DNA from: Cristatella mucedo
Lineage: Eukaryota; Bryozoa; Phylactolaemata; Cristatellidae
DNA length: 64,000 nt
NCBI GenBank assembly: GCA_009760855.2
Contig: WPIO01000001.1
Coordinates: 8,409,001 to 8,473,000 of the forward strand
Reading direction: 5' to 3'
Position numbers and translations under genes: made by a program. Position 1 is the first letter of the stretch; every line of letters starts with the position of its first letter. Below, in pieces: positions 11,324 through 22,843 of this stretch. Below the pieces are notes generated by a model. That model was not told the DNA's origin. It did no database searches and was given only the letters and a program-made list of their open reading frames with translations.

Positions 11324-12389
11324 TGCTGCTTCAGAGACCGAGGCTCGACGCTAGGCCGGACCAGTGACTGATGGTGCTTCATCTAAGCAGCGAGATTGAA
11401 TGGTCTGCATGCCAGTTGGCACACTGCTAGAGTATGAGCGAAAATGATTGCAAATCCAAATGGTACCTGTGCCGCGGGTACGCGTGCTGTCGCAAGTGGC
11501 ACTCCGACTAGTAGTCAACACACTGGCCGCCTGCGAGAGTCCCGGGTCGCTCCCCGGCCTCAACTAAAGAGAAGTGATGGAGTGTGAGCTGAAAATGCGT
11601 ACACCTTACGGCTGGATTGGCTAGATCGCTGCTAGCTAGAGTCGCTTTTAGAGAGCTTCATTTGAATATATGCTAGAGAGAAAAACTAATATTCTAGCGT
11701 CACTGCAGTTCATTGAGATAGCAAAGGGCTCTCTTGTTGGGCAATCTGGGTAGTAGGTTATCTTTATATGTATGCCACTGGAAAAATTTTCGGCAGCTAA
11801 ATTGCGTGAGATTGTGCTATTGGAAAATGCTGGGAAAATGATGACTTACTAACGAGAACTCGAGTCATTGTTTTGTGCAATAAATTATCACGGGGCACCA
11901 GTGCCTGTGCTGCTAGCGTAGCCCTTAAAATTTCCCTACTTTTTGTTTTGCATCAAGTGTTCAGTTGACTGCTTGGAATCACAGTGAAAGAGCCACCACC
12001 GTGCCTCGCAAGTCTGGGATTTCTTAATCTTGAATCTCACAAAGCCGCAAAGCGACGCTACTACTATACTCATGCGTTTTCTGCTGCGAACTCACAGCCT
12101 ACGCGTTTTTCGGGGTTAGCATGCAATAGCCACTAGACTGCATCGATCGCAACAAGGAGAAGGCTTGAAGAATAGCTGAGTCAGCAGCACAGTCTATTAA
12201 GGGAATAGTGTGGAAGTAGCTGAGCAGAACGGCTTGGAACAGGTGCCAGAGTCAGTAGCAGCAGAAGCGGGAAAGGTAGCTCCCTCCCCGCGATAGAGAG
12301 TGGCCTCGGCGACTCCATGCACGACTTGGACCTTAACCTGATTTCTTAAACTGCTTAAACTGCTCACGGGCTGTCCTTTTATATGCTAC
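11324..12389. other. no recognisable gene
   Basis: Nothing coding was supported. The ORFs are short and unrelated to known families. The segment at 12070-12280 is weakly reminiscent of sequence at 29430-29580 (both have 'ctcacagccta.gcg' followed by AG-rich text), possibly a shared old repeat. Confidence 0.3.
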
Positions 12390-14562
12390 TTAAAGCAGGA
12401 ACAGCTTAGCATGAAGTGTGATGTCGCCATTAATCGATACTTACCGGCGGGCCTGCTTTGGCGGGTCTGTAAGACACCCCCCCCCCTGCATCCTGCGTTT
12501 GCCCTTAAAATCTCTCGGCTGTCAAACCTACGACCCATAAGTTTAAAGCGCTGTCTAGCATTCGTTGTGGTATTAGCTCGCGTACCGTGCCTCAGCACGT
12601 TGTGAAAAGTAGACCATGTGCAGTTACTAAGAGTCCATTTAAATTCGTAGTCCCAGCGTCTGCCGGCCAGCCTAAATACCGCCTACTATGCAAGCTACTT
12701 AATCGGCGTCACACACTTATCTGTCAGCATCTTAAATTCCGCCAGTTAAGTGCCCGCTCACTAAAAATCAGAGGGTTACTTATCCGCTTTCAGGCTGTCA
12801 AGGAGAAGCTGGATGCATATATGCCGACCGAGGCATGGATAACGCCCTGCTCTGGTAGCTGCGTATCTGAGATCTCCCCACCCGGGCTTTCATTCCCTCA
12901 GTTCATCAGACCTGACACATTTGATTTTGGTGTTTCTATTGATGTTCGTAAATCTTTGGCTATAAGACATGTAGTTTTTCGCATGGGCCATCATTTTTAT
13001 CAGTTGCAATAAAGTCCCCGTCGAAGAACATGCCTCTCACTGTTTTGATATACAGACCTCCTTCGGGCTGTCTAAACTTGTTAACAGAGGAGTTCGACGT
13101 TCCTAACTAAAATATTTGTGCGATGGGCCGTTAGTGATTGCAGGAGACTTGAACATTCACGCTGACAACCTTAGCAACATCCAGGTTCGCTCATCCCTTG
13201 ACTGTCAAGAGAACTTGGTTTGGTCTAATACGTTAATCATACTACTCACTTCGATGTCCACATCCTGGATCTCGTTATCACTAAGGACGTCTGTCCCACT
13301 GACCTTGCAGTGTGCCCGCTGACCATTATGGATCATTTCACTGTCTCCTTTAACATTCCTGCTCCGTTGTAGGTACAGGGTAACGTCAAGTTTTTTCAGC
13401 GACGCAACTTAAAAAGCATTCACCATGACACTTTTTTTTAAATCAATATACGAGGCAGGTCTTCTTGGTCTTTACCCAGACTCGACTCGAGCCTTCATAC
13501 TCTCCCTGATACAGTGAACATGACACTTAGGAGCGCCCTTGACGAACGTGCTCCGGCACATTCTGTCCGCTTACAGAATCGTGGAGATCCCTTTCAGTTT
13601 ACGAAAAAACTTCAACGTATGCACCATGTTAAGCACAGGCTTGAACGCCCACCGCCTTACGAAGTCTGGATCTGATGACGATCTAGGCAATTTCAAAGAC
13701 TTCCTCTGAGTTAACACCAGAAAGCTGAGAAAAGCAAGGGCTTATATTTTCGCACAGAAACTGAAGCCCTGGCAGTCAGACGCCAAAACTGATTTATAGG
13801 GCGGTAAATGATTCATTTGCCAATTCTGATTCAATTCTGAGAGTTTTCACTCGCCAGATATTAACGGCTTAGCCACCAAGTTTTTAGTCTTCTTCACAGC
13901 AAAAACTGTGCACATTTTTACTTCCGTAAAGCCCCCTCCGACTAAAGAAATCGTTGAATCGTAACCTGTTACCGTCCTTTGGAAGAAGAGATTTTCCGAG
14001 CTTTCTGCACGAGATGTGGCTAACTTATTATGGTCTAGTAAAACAAAACTTTTTCCTGAAGATCCTCTACCATCTCGTCTGCGTTCTTCACTTTCAGACA
14101 AACTTAGCTCAGCCATAATCAAGATTTGTAATGCTTCTCTAGAAAAATGGGTTCTACTAAAGTCCTTCTAATTGGCCATCGTTAGACCGATACTTTTTTG
14201 AGAAGCCTGGATTAGATGCAGAGGTCCTTACAAATTTTCGCTCAGTTTTCCTTTTTCGTATTTGTCAGATTCTGAAAAAACTGTCGCTAAGTAGCTTGTA
14301 GCACTCATTTAAAAGAATGAATTGTCAGAATACTTCCACGTGTCATTCAAGCGGCTCCACTCCGCTGAAACTGCTCTTCTCCGTGTAACCAATGACATCA
14401 TATGCATCAAATATAAGTGGAATGTCATGCCCTTGCATTGCTAGATCTATCAGCTGCTTTCGACACCATTAATCACAATATTCTACTACAACGATTGAGA
14501 AAACCGATCAGTCTGGCAACGAGGCCTGGTCTGGTTCAAATCGTATTCGTCCGATCGTGCTA
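12390..14562 (+). mobile_element. CR1/L2-type LINE family A, 5' part
   Basis: The 5' segment (about 12420-12620) matches 1500-1700 and 2405-2560. The endonuclease follows in broken frames: CVSEISPPGLSFPQ (about 12855), IYRPPSGC (about 13050), VIAGDLNIHADN (about 13130, the GDxN catalytic region) and a DLVITKD-like piece (about 13270). Spacer and RT follow, with LSAAFDTINHNILLQRL near 14450-14500. It breaks off at about 14562, where opposite-strand LINE sequence starts, and resumes at about 16790 at the next part of RT. It is inactive through stops and frameshifts. Confidence 0.8.
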
Positions 14563-15362
14563 TTAATAGTTTTAATACATTTAAATAAGGTCCTCGGAGA
14601 ACTCAGTTTCCTTATAGACCCTTTACATTTGCTGCAACAGAAGCACCATCAAATTTTTAATGGTAGCACGCTCACTGACAACAAGCATAACATCATGGTA
14701 AGGGTGACATACACAGGGTCAACATGCAAATGTGATTTTTGGAACCATGCACAGTGTCTGCACGCATAAGAATGTAAAAGACAAATTAAATGGACCCACT
14801 AAATGCAGTGATAAATAAATGCGTTTGTAGTTTTTCATGTGGTCAAGTAAGGGGATATCGTGACGCCAATCGGAGGTGAGTTCCGGGCTACGGGAGCATA
14901 CGAACTAAAGGCACGGTCTCCAAAGGATTTTAAGTTCGTATGAGGAATAGGTAAAGGATTATATTCCAAAAATTTAGTAGTGCTATGCTTAGCCTGGAGG
15001 AGTAAGTCTGATAGGTAGGCTTGAGCCAAGAATTGAGGAACCTGGAAGTGAGTGACGGAACCTTGAAGTCAATGCGTTGCTTGACTGGGAGCCATCGGTG
15101 AGAAGTCGTGTGATGTGGGAACTGCGACGCTCACAATAGACAAGCCTAGCTGCAGATTTTTGCACAAGCTGTAAGCGCCTTATTGCACAGACCGGTAGAC
15201 CAGCAAGCAGTGAGTTACAGAAGTCAAGACAGGATGACATAAATGTATGGACCAATTAAGATGTGGTATCCCTGTCTAAAGAAGCCCGAATTTTAGCAAT
15301 GCTATGTAGTTAAAAATAAGCAGACTTGACTGTAGAGCTGATAGGGTCGTCCAATGGAGGTC
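14563..15362 (-). mobile_element. CR1/L2-type LINE family B, 5'-truncated
   Basis: Read on the minus strand, the ORF2 C-terminus appears as SCLDFCNSLLAGLP, LQLVQKSAARLVYCERRSSH (about 15240-15120) and AYLSDLLLQ (about 15020). The 3' tail follows, with a GTCTATAAGG..CCTCGGAGGACC region and an ATTAAAACTATTAATA end. It inserted in family A in the opposite orientation. The RT core and everything upstream are missing, typical of incomplete target-primed reverse transcription. Confidence 0.75.
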
Positions 15363-16787
15363 ATTTTAATAATAATAATAATATACTTGATAAAGCGCCC
15401 TCGGAGAACTTAATCTCTTTCTAGGCGCTTTACATTTGCTGCAAAGGGAAATGCAATTGAATGGTAAGTAAAATCATGCTTGAAAAACAAACAAAATGAA
15501 TAACATGGTTATTTTGAAGAGAATACCTCTATTTCGTGCAGATTCAACAGGAGATATGCCAGCAGAGCCGATTTTGTGCGTTAAGTTTTCTGGTTTCTGA
15601 CTTACAGTTGGTTAGCCCGTAACTAGTAAGTTCGTTTAATCATCATTCAATTTGGGTAAGTTTGCAGCCATCTGTATGCGGATATCATCAATACATGTGG
15701 CAAGATAGTGGGGGGGAATTCGAATAGCTAGAGAGCTGGGAGGGTTCAAAGCTGAGGTACAACTGATAGTCCTCTGCATAGAAGTGAAAGCCTATATATT
15801 GCCTGGCAATCACACAGGTAAGAGGGAGAGTATAGACCATGAAAAGAATGGATTCCAAGTACAGAACCCCGAGGGACCCCATACTTCAGTGGTTCCTCGA
15901 ATGACTTGTTTCCATTTACTCAATACTCTGGAGTCTCCAACTGAAATAGGACCTGAAGCATTGCAGAGCAGTGCCAGTAATGCCCAGGCGAGATGAGAGG
16001 CGTTCAAAAAGAACTTGGTGATCGAGAGTATCAAAAGCTGCAGACAGATAGAGCAAAACATGCAGCAATACTCTACCCAGGTCTGCATTCCTAAGTAGGT
16101 CGTTGTACAGCCCAAGCAATGCTGACTCTATCGAGTGATTAGCTCTAAAATCAGACTAGAACTTACTAACAAGGTTTGAAGTTTCAATATATGAGTTCAG
16201 CTGGTCTGGCACGACTTGTTCCAGTATCTTTGACAGGAACGGTAGAAAGGGTAGTTGCTCAAGTTCTCTTAGTCTAGTGTTGATTTCTTGAGTAGTGGCC
16301 TGACTACAGCCTTTTTGAAAGGTGTTGGGGCGTGACCTGAGGCAAATGACATATTAACGATGTTGGTTATGCATGGCAGCAGCAGATCTGTGCATCGCAG
16401 GAGCATGACGGTGGGAATAAGTTCTGGAGGACTAGTTGTCTTCTTTGATTGGGATATGAGCTTCAGAACGAGGTCAATTGTGGCCTCCGAGATTGTAGAC
16501 ATTGAGGTGCTGCATGGATTTTAGGGACAATATTCCAGAGGGATTGCTGCTACCCTAGGGATGGACTCCCGGATCTTGTCTATTTTGTTGACAAAGAAGC
16601 TAGAGAAGCGATCAGGTAGATCATCACAAGGATCACTGTTAAAGGAGCTCACCTGGGAGCGGTTAAGGAGATGGTTGATCATAGACATCAGCATTTTTTA
16701 ATTGTGCATCTGTGAGTCAACGATGGTTTTATAAAAGCTAGTCTTGGCCTTCGCTAGGATCGATTGGTCAATCCTTATCGTTTGGGG
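15363..16787 (-). mobile_element. CR1/L2-type LINE family B with RT core
   Basis: On the minus strand, the spacer (FFVNKIDKIRESI, about 16600) precedes SPPELIPTVML and PFKKAVVRPLLKK (about 16440-16280). The RT core follows (LSAAFDTLDHQVLFERLSSRLGI, about 16050; FYAEDYQLYLSF, about 15790, for YADD). The 3' end carries the hairpin tail (AAGCGCC/GGCGCTT in 15390-15435) and an ATA-rich run at 15368-15382. About 600 bp expected between the YADD region and the tail are missing. It lies in tandem with the copy at 14563-15362. Confidence 0.8.
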
Positions 16788-17440
16788 GTCATGTCTCGTT
16801 CACCAGAACGGTCACCTGCGGAGTCCCTCTAGGGTACTTCCTTGTTCCTTTGCTGTTGTTCATTTATACTCAACCTAGTAAAAGTGATTCGGGCTGATGA
16901 AATAGGCTGTCACTTTTATGCTGACGATGCTTAACTATATTTGCCTTTTAAACCGTTGGAATCTGCTGCGGCAACTGCTAAACTGAATGCTTGCCTTGAA
17001 GACATTCGATCATAAATGTCGGTAAATTCATTTCCTTAAAATAAACGACGATAAAATGAAACTGCTACTCATCAACACCCTGAGCTTGTGGCTGGACTAG
17101 AAGACAGCTGCCTAAATTTTGAAAACTTTCTTAAGGCAACAGCTTCCTCAGCTAGCCATCACGTCCGATCCCTACATAAGATAAGGGATCGTCTTCCACG
17201 GTAGCTTGTGAATTGTAACAGGCTTGTAAAATGTACCTAGCTCCTCGGTTCTGTCTCGGCTAGATTATTGTAACTCCCTTTTGGCTGAGCTACCAAAAAA
17301 GTCACTAGGCCACTGCAGCTGGGGATGAATATAGCTGCAAGGCTAGTTTGCGAATTCCAGATGTTTGACCAAGTATCTCCTTTGCTGAAAGAGCTTATAC
17401 GGCTGCCGGTTGTTTAACGGATGCAGAGAAAAGTTCTTAC
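16788..17440 (+). mobile_element. continuation of the interrupted LINE family A copy
   Basis: The plus-strand copy that stops at 14562 resumes here: VTCGVPLGYFLVPLLL-like text (about 16812-16860), FYADDA (about 16915), LPFKPLESAA, then LDYCNSLLAELPKKS-like (about 17265-17310) and a degraded C-terminus. The order matches the copy at 2335-5035, which supports one element split by the minus-strand insertions. Confidence 0.75.
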
Positions 17441-18601
17441 GGCGACCCTAATATGAGCGCCAAGCTCCGAAAGTCTCCGACGAACCGCAATAGCAATAAC
17501 CGCTTTGCCAATAACTTCTTCCAGGGAATTCTAGAGAGCTCAAAGCGAGGCTTTCCTTTGACTCAGCGCAGCCAGCATCAGTAGGTTGTCGTCCCTTTTT
17601 TTCGTCGATTGGACGGCCAGAGCGCGGTAAGATGTCCTTTCTATTAAACTATTGCATTTCTTCTGGTTCTAGCCGATGGTCCCCTCGTTAATACCAAGCT
17701 TCCGCGTCACCTTCACCTTTGCTTAGAGTCATTTTGTGATCGATAGAAATTGGACCTGTAATTTCGCCGCTTAGCTCCTACTCCTATTTCGACGGCAGGC
17801 AACACCATATGAACAGTTCCGTGCAAAAGTTGTGGTCAGGAAGTTAAAAAATAAATAACCGATTGCCCACGCACAAGTGTTTGCTCAGAAAATCTTTAGC
17901 CTTTTTGTATTGCAATTAAGATAATTAGGTGGCAAGTACAAATACACAATAGGTCATTTGTAAAGGTTAAATGCGGCTCCAGGTGGCTGGTGTGCCTACG
18001 TTCCTGAAAGTTACTGTTAAGCCGGCCCATGTTAGTGAGTCCATTTTGTAAGTAAACCACAGCGGTTATGTAAAAGTCGGCTCACACCACCGGGAGCTAC
18101 CTGCCGCGGCGAACAGTTGCTGAGCAACAGGCAGCGCTTAATGCTCCTCGTAAATAACACTTGGAGTGCGTGGATAGTGCATATGCATCAGCTGCATACA
18201 CCGGCTGCATGCACGAGCTCCGGCGGCTCGACGGAGGAGAGAGTCAGGTCAGCTCCGAGCCAGGTCCTTTCGCACACTCTGTAACGTAGAAGCGGCACTC
18301 GCTCGAGAGAACGCAATCGCCGGAATCTCGATGCAAATGAAATAACCAGGAAAATAAAGCCCCCCTCCGGGCATTAGCGAGTCAAAGCTTCTCGGATGGT
18401 CGAAGCTGCTTCAGGGGTTGGTTTCGAGGCGGAAGTAGGTGCAGCGTTTGCGTCCTGCAACTGCGATTCCATCTAGACCTAGACGAAAGCAAGGTGGAGA
18501 TTATTCGCTGCGGTGGTACAGGGACGAATAACCGGCGAGTACTTATCAAAACATTTTTTGTCGGTTCATAAGGTTGTGCACCATGAAGTCAACATAAATG
18601 A

Positions 18602-18604
<3 letters not shown>
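17441..18604. other. no recognisable gene
   Basis: Single-copy-looking sequence with no supported ORF. At 18178-18215 there is a cluster of 'gcatatgcat', 'ctgcat' and 'gcatgc' palindromic words, and one octamer-like ATGCAAAT near 18333. Neither is enough to call a promoter. Confidence 0.3.

Positions 18605-18666
<62 letters not shown>
18605..18666. repeat. (TA)n microsatellite
   Basis: Uninterrupted TA run of about 62 bp. The Ile/Tyr ORFs across it are artefacts. Confidence 0.95.
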
Positions 18667-18667
<1 letters not shown>

Positions 18668-18714
18668 CGTATATGCATACCAATAAGCCTCCTTTCTTTC
18701 TCTGCATCTTTACT

Positions 18715-18895
18715 TTGTCTCAGCCCAGGGATTGGGCACGCGAACCTCTCGAGCCAGGTCGTGAATTCGAGTCTCGTAGCAGGCAATTCTATATCGCGCC
18801 CCCCCCCCGCCGCAAGTTGGATCGATAGCCGCTAAGTCTCTCCTGTCACTATTTAAATGAGGCTGTTCAATCAGTTGACCTGTAGACGCAGACCT
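18715..18895 (+). mobile_element. SINE family 1, near full-length
   Basis: It contains the tRNA-like head with a B-box-like GAATTCGAGTCTCGTAGC (about 18760). The body follows (CGCAAGTTGG, then 'gatagccgctaagtctctcctgtcact') and the end (ATGAGGCTGTTCAATCAG). A run of nine C interrupts the body. Confidence 0.7.
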
Positions 18896-18994
18896 TGGAA
18901 CTCCGCGGGGGGGGGTGGTGGAGTTACGAACTACAACGGAGTCGTCCACTGTCACCGAGAAATTGTCCCTTGATACTATTTCGCGTCCGTGACG

Positions 18995-19712
18995 CGCAAT
19001 CGTAGCATGAGACATTTTCGGGCTTCGCTAGACAGGGATACCACATCCGAATTGGCCATTGCATTTTTGACATCTCGTCATGACTTCTTTTACTTTCTTC
19101 TGGCCGGTCTACCGGCGTGTGCAATCATAGCGCTTACAGTTGGTGTTAAACTCTGCAGCCTGGCTTGTCCTGCACTGGCTCTCAGTCAGGCAGTGCATCG
19201 ACGCCAAGGTTCTGTCAATTACTTTTAGATCACTTCATTTTTTGCTCCAGAATACCTATCAGATCTACTTCCCCACCAGATTAAGCATCGTGCCCCCCAC
19301 TTTTGTGAATCGAATTGTTTACTTGTACCTCGTACGTACATCAAATCCTTTGGAGACAGTGCCTTTAGTTCGTATTCTCCCAGAGCCTGAAACTCACTTC
19401 CGACTGGCGTCACGATATTCCCTGACTTGACAACATTTAAAAAGACGCTAAAAACGCACCAATTTAGTACAGCATTCAGTGGGTCACTGCGATTCGACAT
19501 TTGTTTGCTTATGCGTGCTTAGACTGTGTATGCTTTCGCTAAACATTTTTGCATGCTGACCCTATGCATATCATATATAACCTGTTACGCTCGTTGTCAT
19601 CGAGCATGCTACCAGTAACCTTTCAATCATGTTTCCTTTGCAGCAAATGTAAAGTGCCTAGAAAAAGCTTAAGTTCTCCGATGGAGCTATAACAAATGTG
19701 TTATTATTACTA
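18995..19712 (+). mobile_element. CR1/L2-type LINE family B, 3' portion
   Basis: Broken frames encode the ORF2 C-terminus: IRASLDRDTTSELA-like (19020-19065), LLAGLPACAI (about 19100), LHWLSVRQCIDAKVLS (about 19170-19220) and a degraded end. The 3' UTR ends with GTAAAGTGCCTAG, the other hairpin arm and a TTATTATTACTACTA tail near 19700. Plus orientation, 5' truncated. Confidence 0.8.
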
Positions 19713-20638
19713 CTACCATCACGCGACGCCATTCACGCCTTCGAGCCAAGTGCAGAGCTGAGCACCACTGGTAGGAGGTGGTTCGCTAACCAGGAAGGGG
19801 ACCAGACCCAGACCTTTTGCAGAGGCGAGCACTGCGGGGTTGGGTGATGGGGTGCTTGCCATGAAGGGCACCAAACCCAGACCTGTCCAAAGGCCGCCGA
19901 TAAAACGAAGGCTATACAGGCTACAGCGGTTTGCGGTGACAGGTACGCAGCAGCCGAGCTTTGACAGCGGCGGCACTAGCGCTTTGCGACCTCCGACGGC
20001 CCTTTCCTCCACGGGCCAGCGATCAGCAAGACCGGCCGCGCTCAGAGTGCTCGAGCGCCGTCGGCACGAGTCGTCGTCTTCCTCGCTCGCTCACGCGAGC
20101 GCAGTGACCGCGCCCGGTCGAAAGCGATGCGCGGTCGTCGAGTCATTACGCATAGCGGCGGCTAGCCAAGCACGCGTGCGCGCGCCGCACGGCAGCACGG
20201 CAGGAGGCGTTATAAATCTGCAGTCGCGGCGCCACCTAGAGGGTGAATAATAGAACCGCTCTACTAGCGGTGGCCGCGGAGGGCGACAGGCCTGGAATGA
20301 ACAGTAAGCAGCCTCTACGATATAACAAACGCTAATTTACCACCAGGAGTTTAACGGAAAGCGTTCGTCCGCAGCAATCCAAGCGGGCTTACGCTAGAGA
20401 TTAAGAAACCTAAGCTCCGAGCCGCGAATGAGGTTCGTGCAAAAAGTCGGTCGGAAAAAAGTATTCATAGGCGCGCGAAGGCAAAGCGGCTTGTCCGTGT
20501 CGCCAGCTCTCCAATGCTGATCCGAGAGCGTGATTAATTTACAAAGCTATCTTATTAATCCGCTCAGCCGTCGTGCCGGTCGGCCCATCTCGCGGCCTAC
20601 TTCGATGGCTCCGCGCTCAGGAACGTATACACACCTGA

Positions 20639-20640
<2 letters not shown>
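19713..20640. other. CpG-rich non-coding stretch with a TATA-like site
   Basis: From about 19960 the sequence is GC- and CpG-rich, like an invertebrate promoter region. ORFs here are Arg/Ala/Ser-rich compositional frames. TATAAAT occurs at about 20211 on the plus strand, next to GC-rich DNA. No transcript is identified. Confidence 0.35.
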
Positions 20641-20641
<1 letters not shown>

Positions 20642-20694
<53 letters not shown>

Positions 20695-20706
20695 TTTCTC
20701 TCTCTC
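20642..20706. repeat. (CT)n microsatellite
   Basis: CT run of about 65 bp with minor interruptions. Confidence 0.95.
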
Positions 20707-21014
20707 GACGCCGGCCGTCGATGGCGAGACAAGGGCAACGCGGTGGAGACACCAGCTTCTGCGCCGCAAGCGAAGTGATGTTCTTTATCGGTTGCCTTTC
20801 CGCTTCGGAGAGAGGCTCTCGTCAGACGCATCGAAGAAGTTAATCCACGAACCTCGCTCTATAAATGCCGCCGCCAATGGGGAGTTAGCCGACACACCCA
20901 GGCGGCTAGCGGTAGCATCATCTGTCTAGCTTTCTTCCATCCAGTTGCGCGCACAGCTCGGGCTAATCGTCTGACTGGCTAATCCCCAGAGACGCTAAGA
21001 CTGACTAATCTCCG

Positions 21015-21054
<40 letters not shown>

Positions 21055-21254
21055 CCAGTTTCGGCTTACGCGGCTCTTAGACAACTTCCCGTTTTTTCTC
21101 TTCCACCTTAGCTCAGTTCGAAGCGCTGGCAGCCCCCGATGACAGCTAAAGACGACGACAGTCCCGCTCCTTCGGAAATGGCTGTCGGCATGCGACCAGA
21201 CGCAGTTCAACCGGCTCCCGCGGGTTATAATAACTTCAAACCATTCTCCCGCCA

Positions 21255-21257
<3 letters not shown>
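20707..21257. other. non-coding, TATA-like site and short (AG)n
   Basis: It holds a TATAAAT at 20861-20867 followed by GC-rich sequence and CCAAT, a possible core promoter on the plus strand with no gene found downstream. A 30-bp (GA)n lies at 21020-21049. Confidence 0.35.

Positions 21258-21258
<1 letters not shown>

Positions 21259-21286
<28 letters not shown>
21259..21286. repeat. (TA)n microsatellite
   Basis: 28 bp of TA next to the 3' end of the minus-strand retroelement. It may be that element's tail or its target. Confidence 0.9.
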
Positions 21287-21299
21287 ACTTTTAATGTTT

Positions 21300-22790
21300 A
21301 AAATATTAAAAAAAAATCCCTGTACCTTAGCCGAAGGAGCCCTGCCCTGCCAAAGCCGCGGGGGTTACCCGCGACTCCCGGTTTAGGAACAGGGACCACA
21401 CGGCTTCCGAGCCACAAATGGCGTCTGAGACGCACAGCCGCCGCAATGCCGCCCGCTCCTTGCGCAAAATGCCGAGGTTCGCCATGCAGACTTCATTATC
21501 CGGCCACCAGCCACCCAGAGCACTGACCACGAAGGGCCTCGCCTCTGCCGACCGTTAGCCAGCGGTCAGGAAAGACCGGATTATGGCCTCGTACTTATCA
21601 ACCTTTTTCCGAGCCGCCCCCACCAGGGCATCCTTGCTGCCGTCAAACGGCACCGTTACGTTGAGTATGACCGCGTCGGTGCCGTTGTCAATGACCAGAT
21701 CCGGCTTGAGAGCTGGGACCCCGGCGAGCGGGAAGGCTCTACTTGTAGACAAGCAGGAGCAGCGGGCGTTGGCCGGAAGAGTCCCGATTAGGCGACCCAG
21801 AATCCGGTTGTGGCAAGCCATTATTGCTTGCAGAATCGGTCGGCAGTGGCTTAGGACGTGGCAGATGGCCTGAGTCTCAGTGCGGCAAAGGCGGCAGTTG
21901 GTGGCCGTTCCGGGTTGTGACCGGCTCCTAGCGGCGCCTACCGGCAGCACATCCAGGCGAGCACGGTGAACGAACCGCCAGGCCCGGAACGACAGGCCGA
22001 GACTCGTGCTCTGAAAGTGACCGCAGGTCGCGAATCTGTCCGCGGCCAGGCAACGGCTGACCCTGCCCTGAGCGGGCTGGGCCTCCCAAGCACGGCCTTC
22101 AGCCAGCCTGGCGAACTCTCGCAGTTTTGAGAAGGCAACTCGCGGCCCGAACGAGCGCTCCATCTCGTCGTCGGGGTCAGTTGAGACCACCAGGACGTCC
22201 GAGCCACGGCCAGCGAGATGCGACAGGAGAGACGCTTTACAATAATGCCCTTGACAAAGCGCCCTCAGAGAACTCAATCTCTTCCTAGGCGCTTTACATT
22301 GGCTGCATGGGGAGCTCAAGGCGACATGTCGCGCATTGGCCCCTACAGCGAGGCTGGGCCGACCCTGCTTCCGGAGCCAAATGCGGCTGGGCGCAGGTAC
22401 TGCGAGCGCTCCTCGTCAGACAAAAGGCGTGCCGCCCACGCTGTCAACGGCCCGGTCGAGGCGGTGAGTGCGACACGTCGCACGCTCACGTCAGGGAAGC
22501 ACAACGTGCGGCTCAGGCCTGAGCGACTCGAAGGATCTCCAAGTTGGTGGCGAAGCGTACGAGACCAAAGGCTCCAGCTGAGCACGGCGCGAATAGGAGG
22601 CGCGAATGTGTCGAGCTGAAGTGCGGCGAGCGGAACACGGACCGGCAGAGCTCCACCAGAGTCTTCTCGTCCGGAAGCAGGGCAGCCTTAGGCACCAGCC
22701 GCGCCCGACAGAGGTAATCGAGCCGTAGCAGAAGAAAAGTTCGCAGGGCATCGAGCTTTTGCCAGAGGGGCAAGAAGGTATGCCTGCAGT
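21300..22790 (-). mobile_element. R2/NeSL-type non-LTR retrotransposon, 3' fragment with RLE endonuclease
   Basis: Read on the minus strand, the post-RT region comes first (LWQKLDALRTFLLLRLDYL, about 22765-22700; AGAFGLVRFATNLEILRVAQA, about 22575-22515). It continues through 22320 and, after a LINE tail insertion, from about 22235. A CCHC finger follows (CRLCRTETQAICHVLSHC, Cys-x2-Cys-x8-His-x4-Cys, about 21900-21845). The restriction-like endonuclease core comes next: KPDLVIDN, ILNVTVPF and ARKKVDKYEAI (21700-21580). The C-terminus (VSALGGWWPDNE, RRLCVSDAICGS) continues in another frame to about 21327, so there is a frameshift near 21530-21555. This layout is known for R2/NeSL/Hero-like elements, which often target defined sites. 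RT itself is missing; the copy is dead. Confidence 0.82.
22240..22316 (-). mobile_element. LINE family B 3' tail inserted in the RLE element
   Basis: It contains AAAGCGCCCTCAGAGAACTC, then GGCGCTTTACA: the family-B hairpin tail in minus orientation with only a remnant of the ATA run. It separates two halves of the R2/NeSL-type coding sequence, so it inserted later. Confidence 0.8.
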
Positions 22791-22843
22791 AAGCGAAGGT
22801 CTCTATTAAGTGATGGACAGGCCTTCTTAATCTCCGCTCTAGG

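Noticed and set aside
21583-21873. 96-codon plus-strand ORF
   Set aside because: Antisense shadow of the R2/NeSL-type endonuclease.
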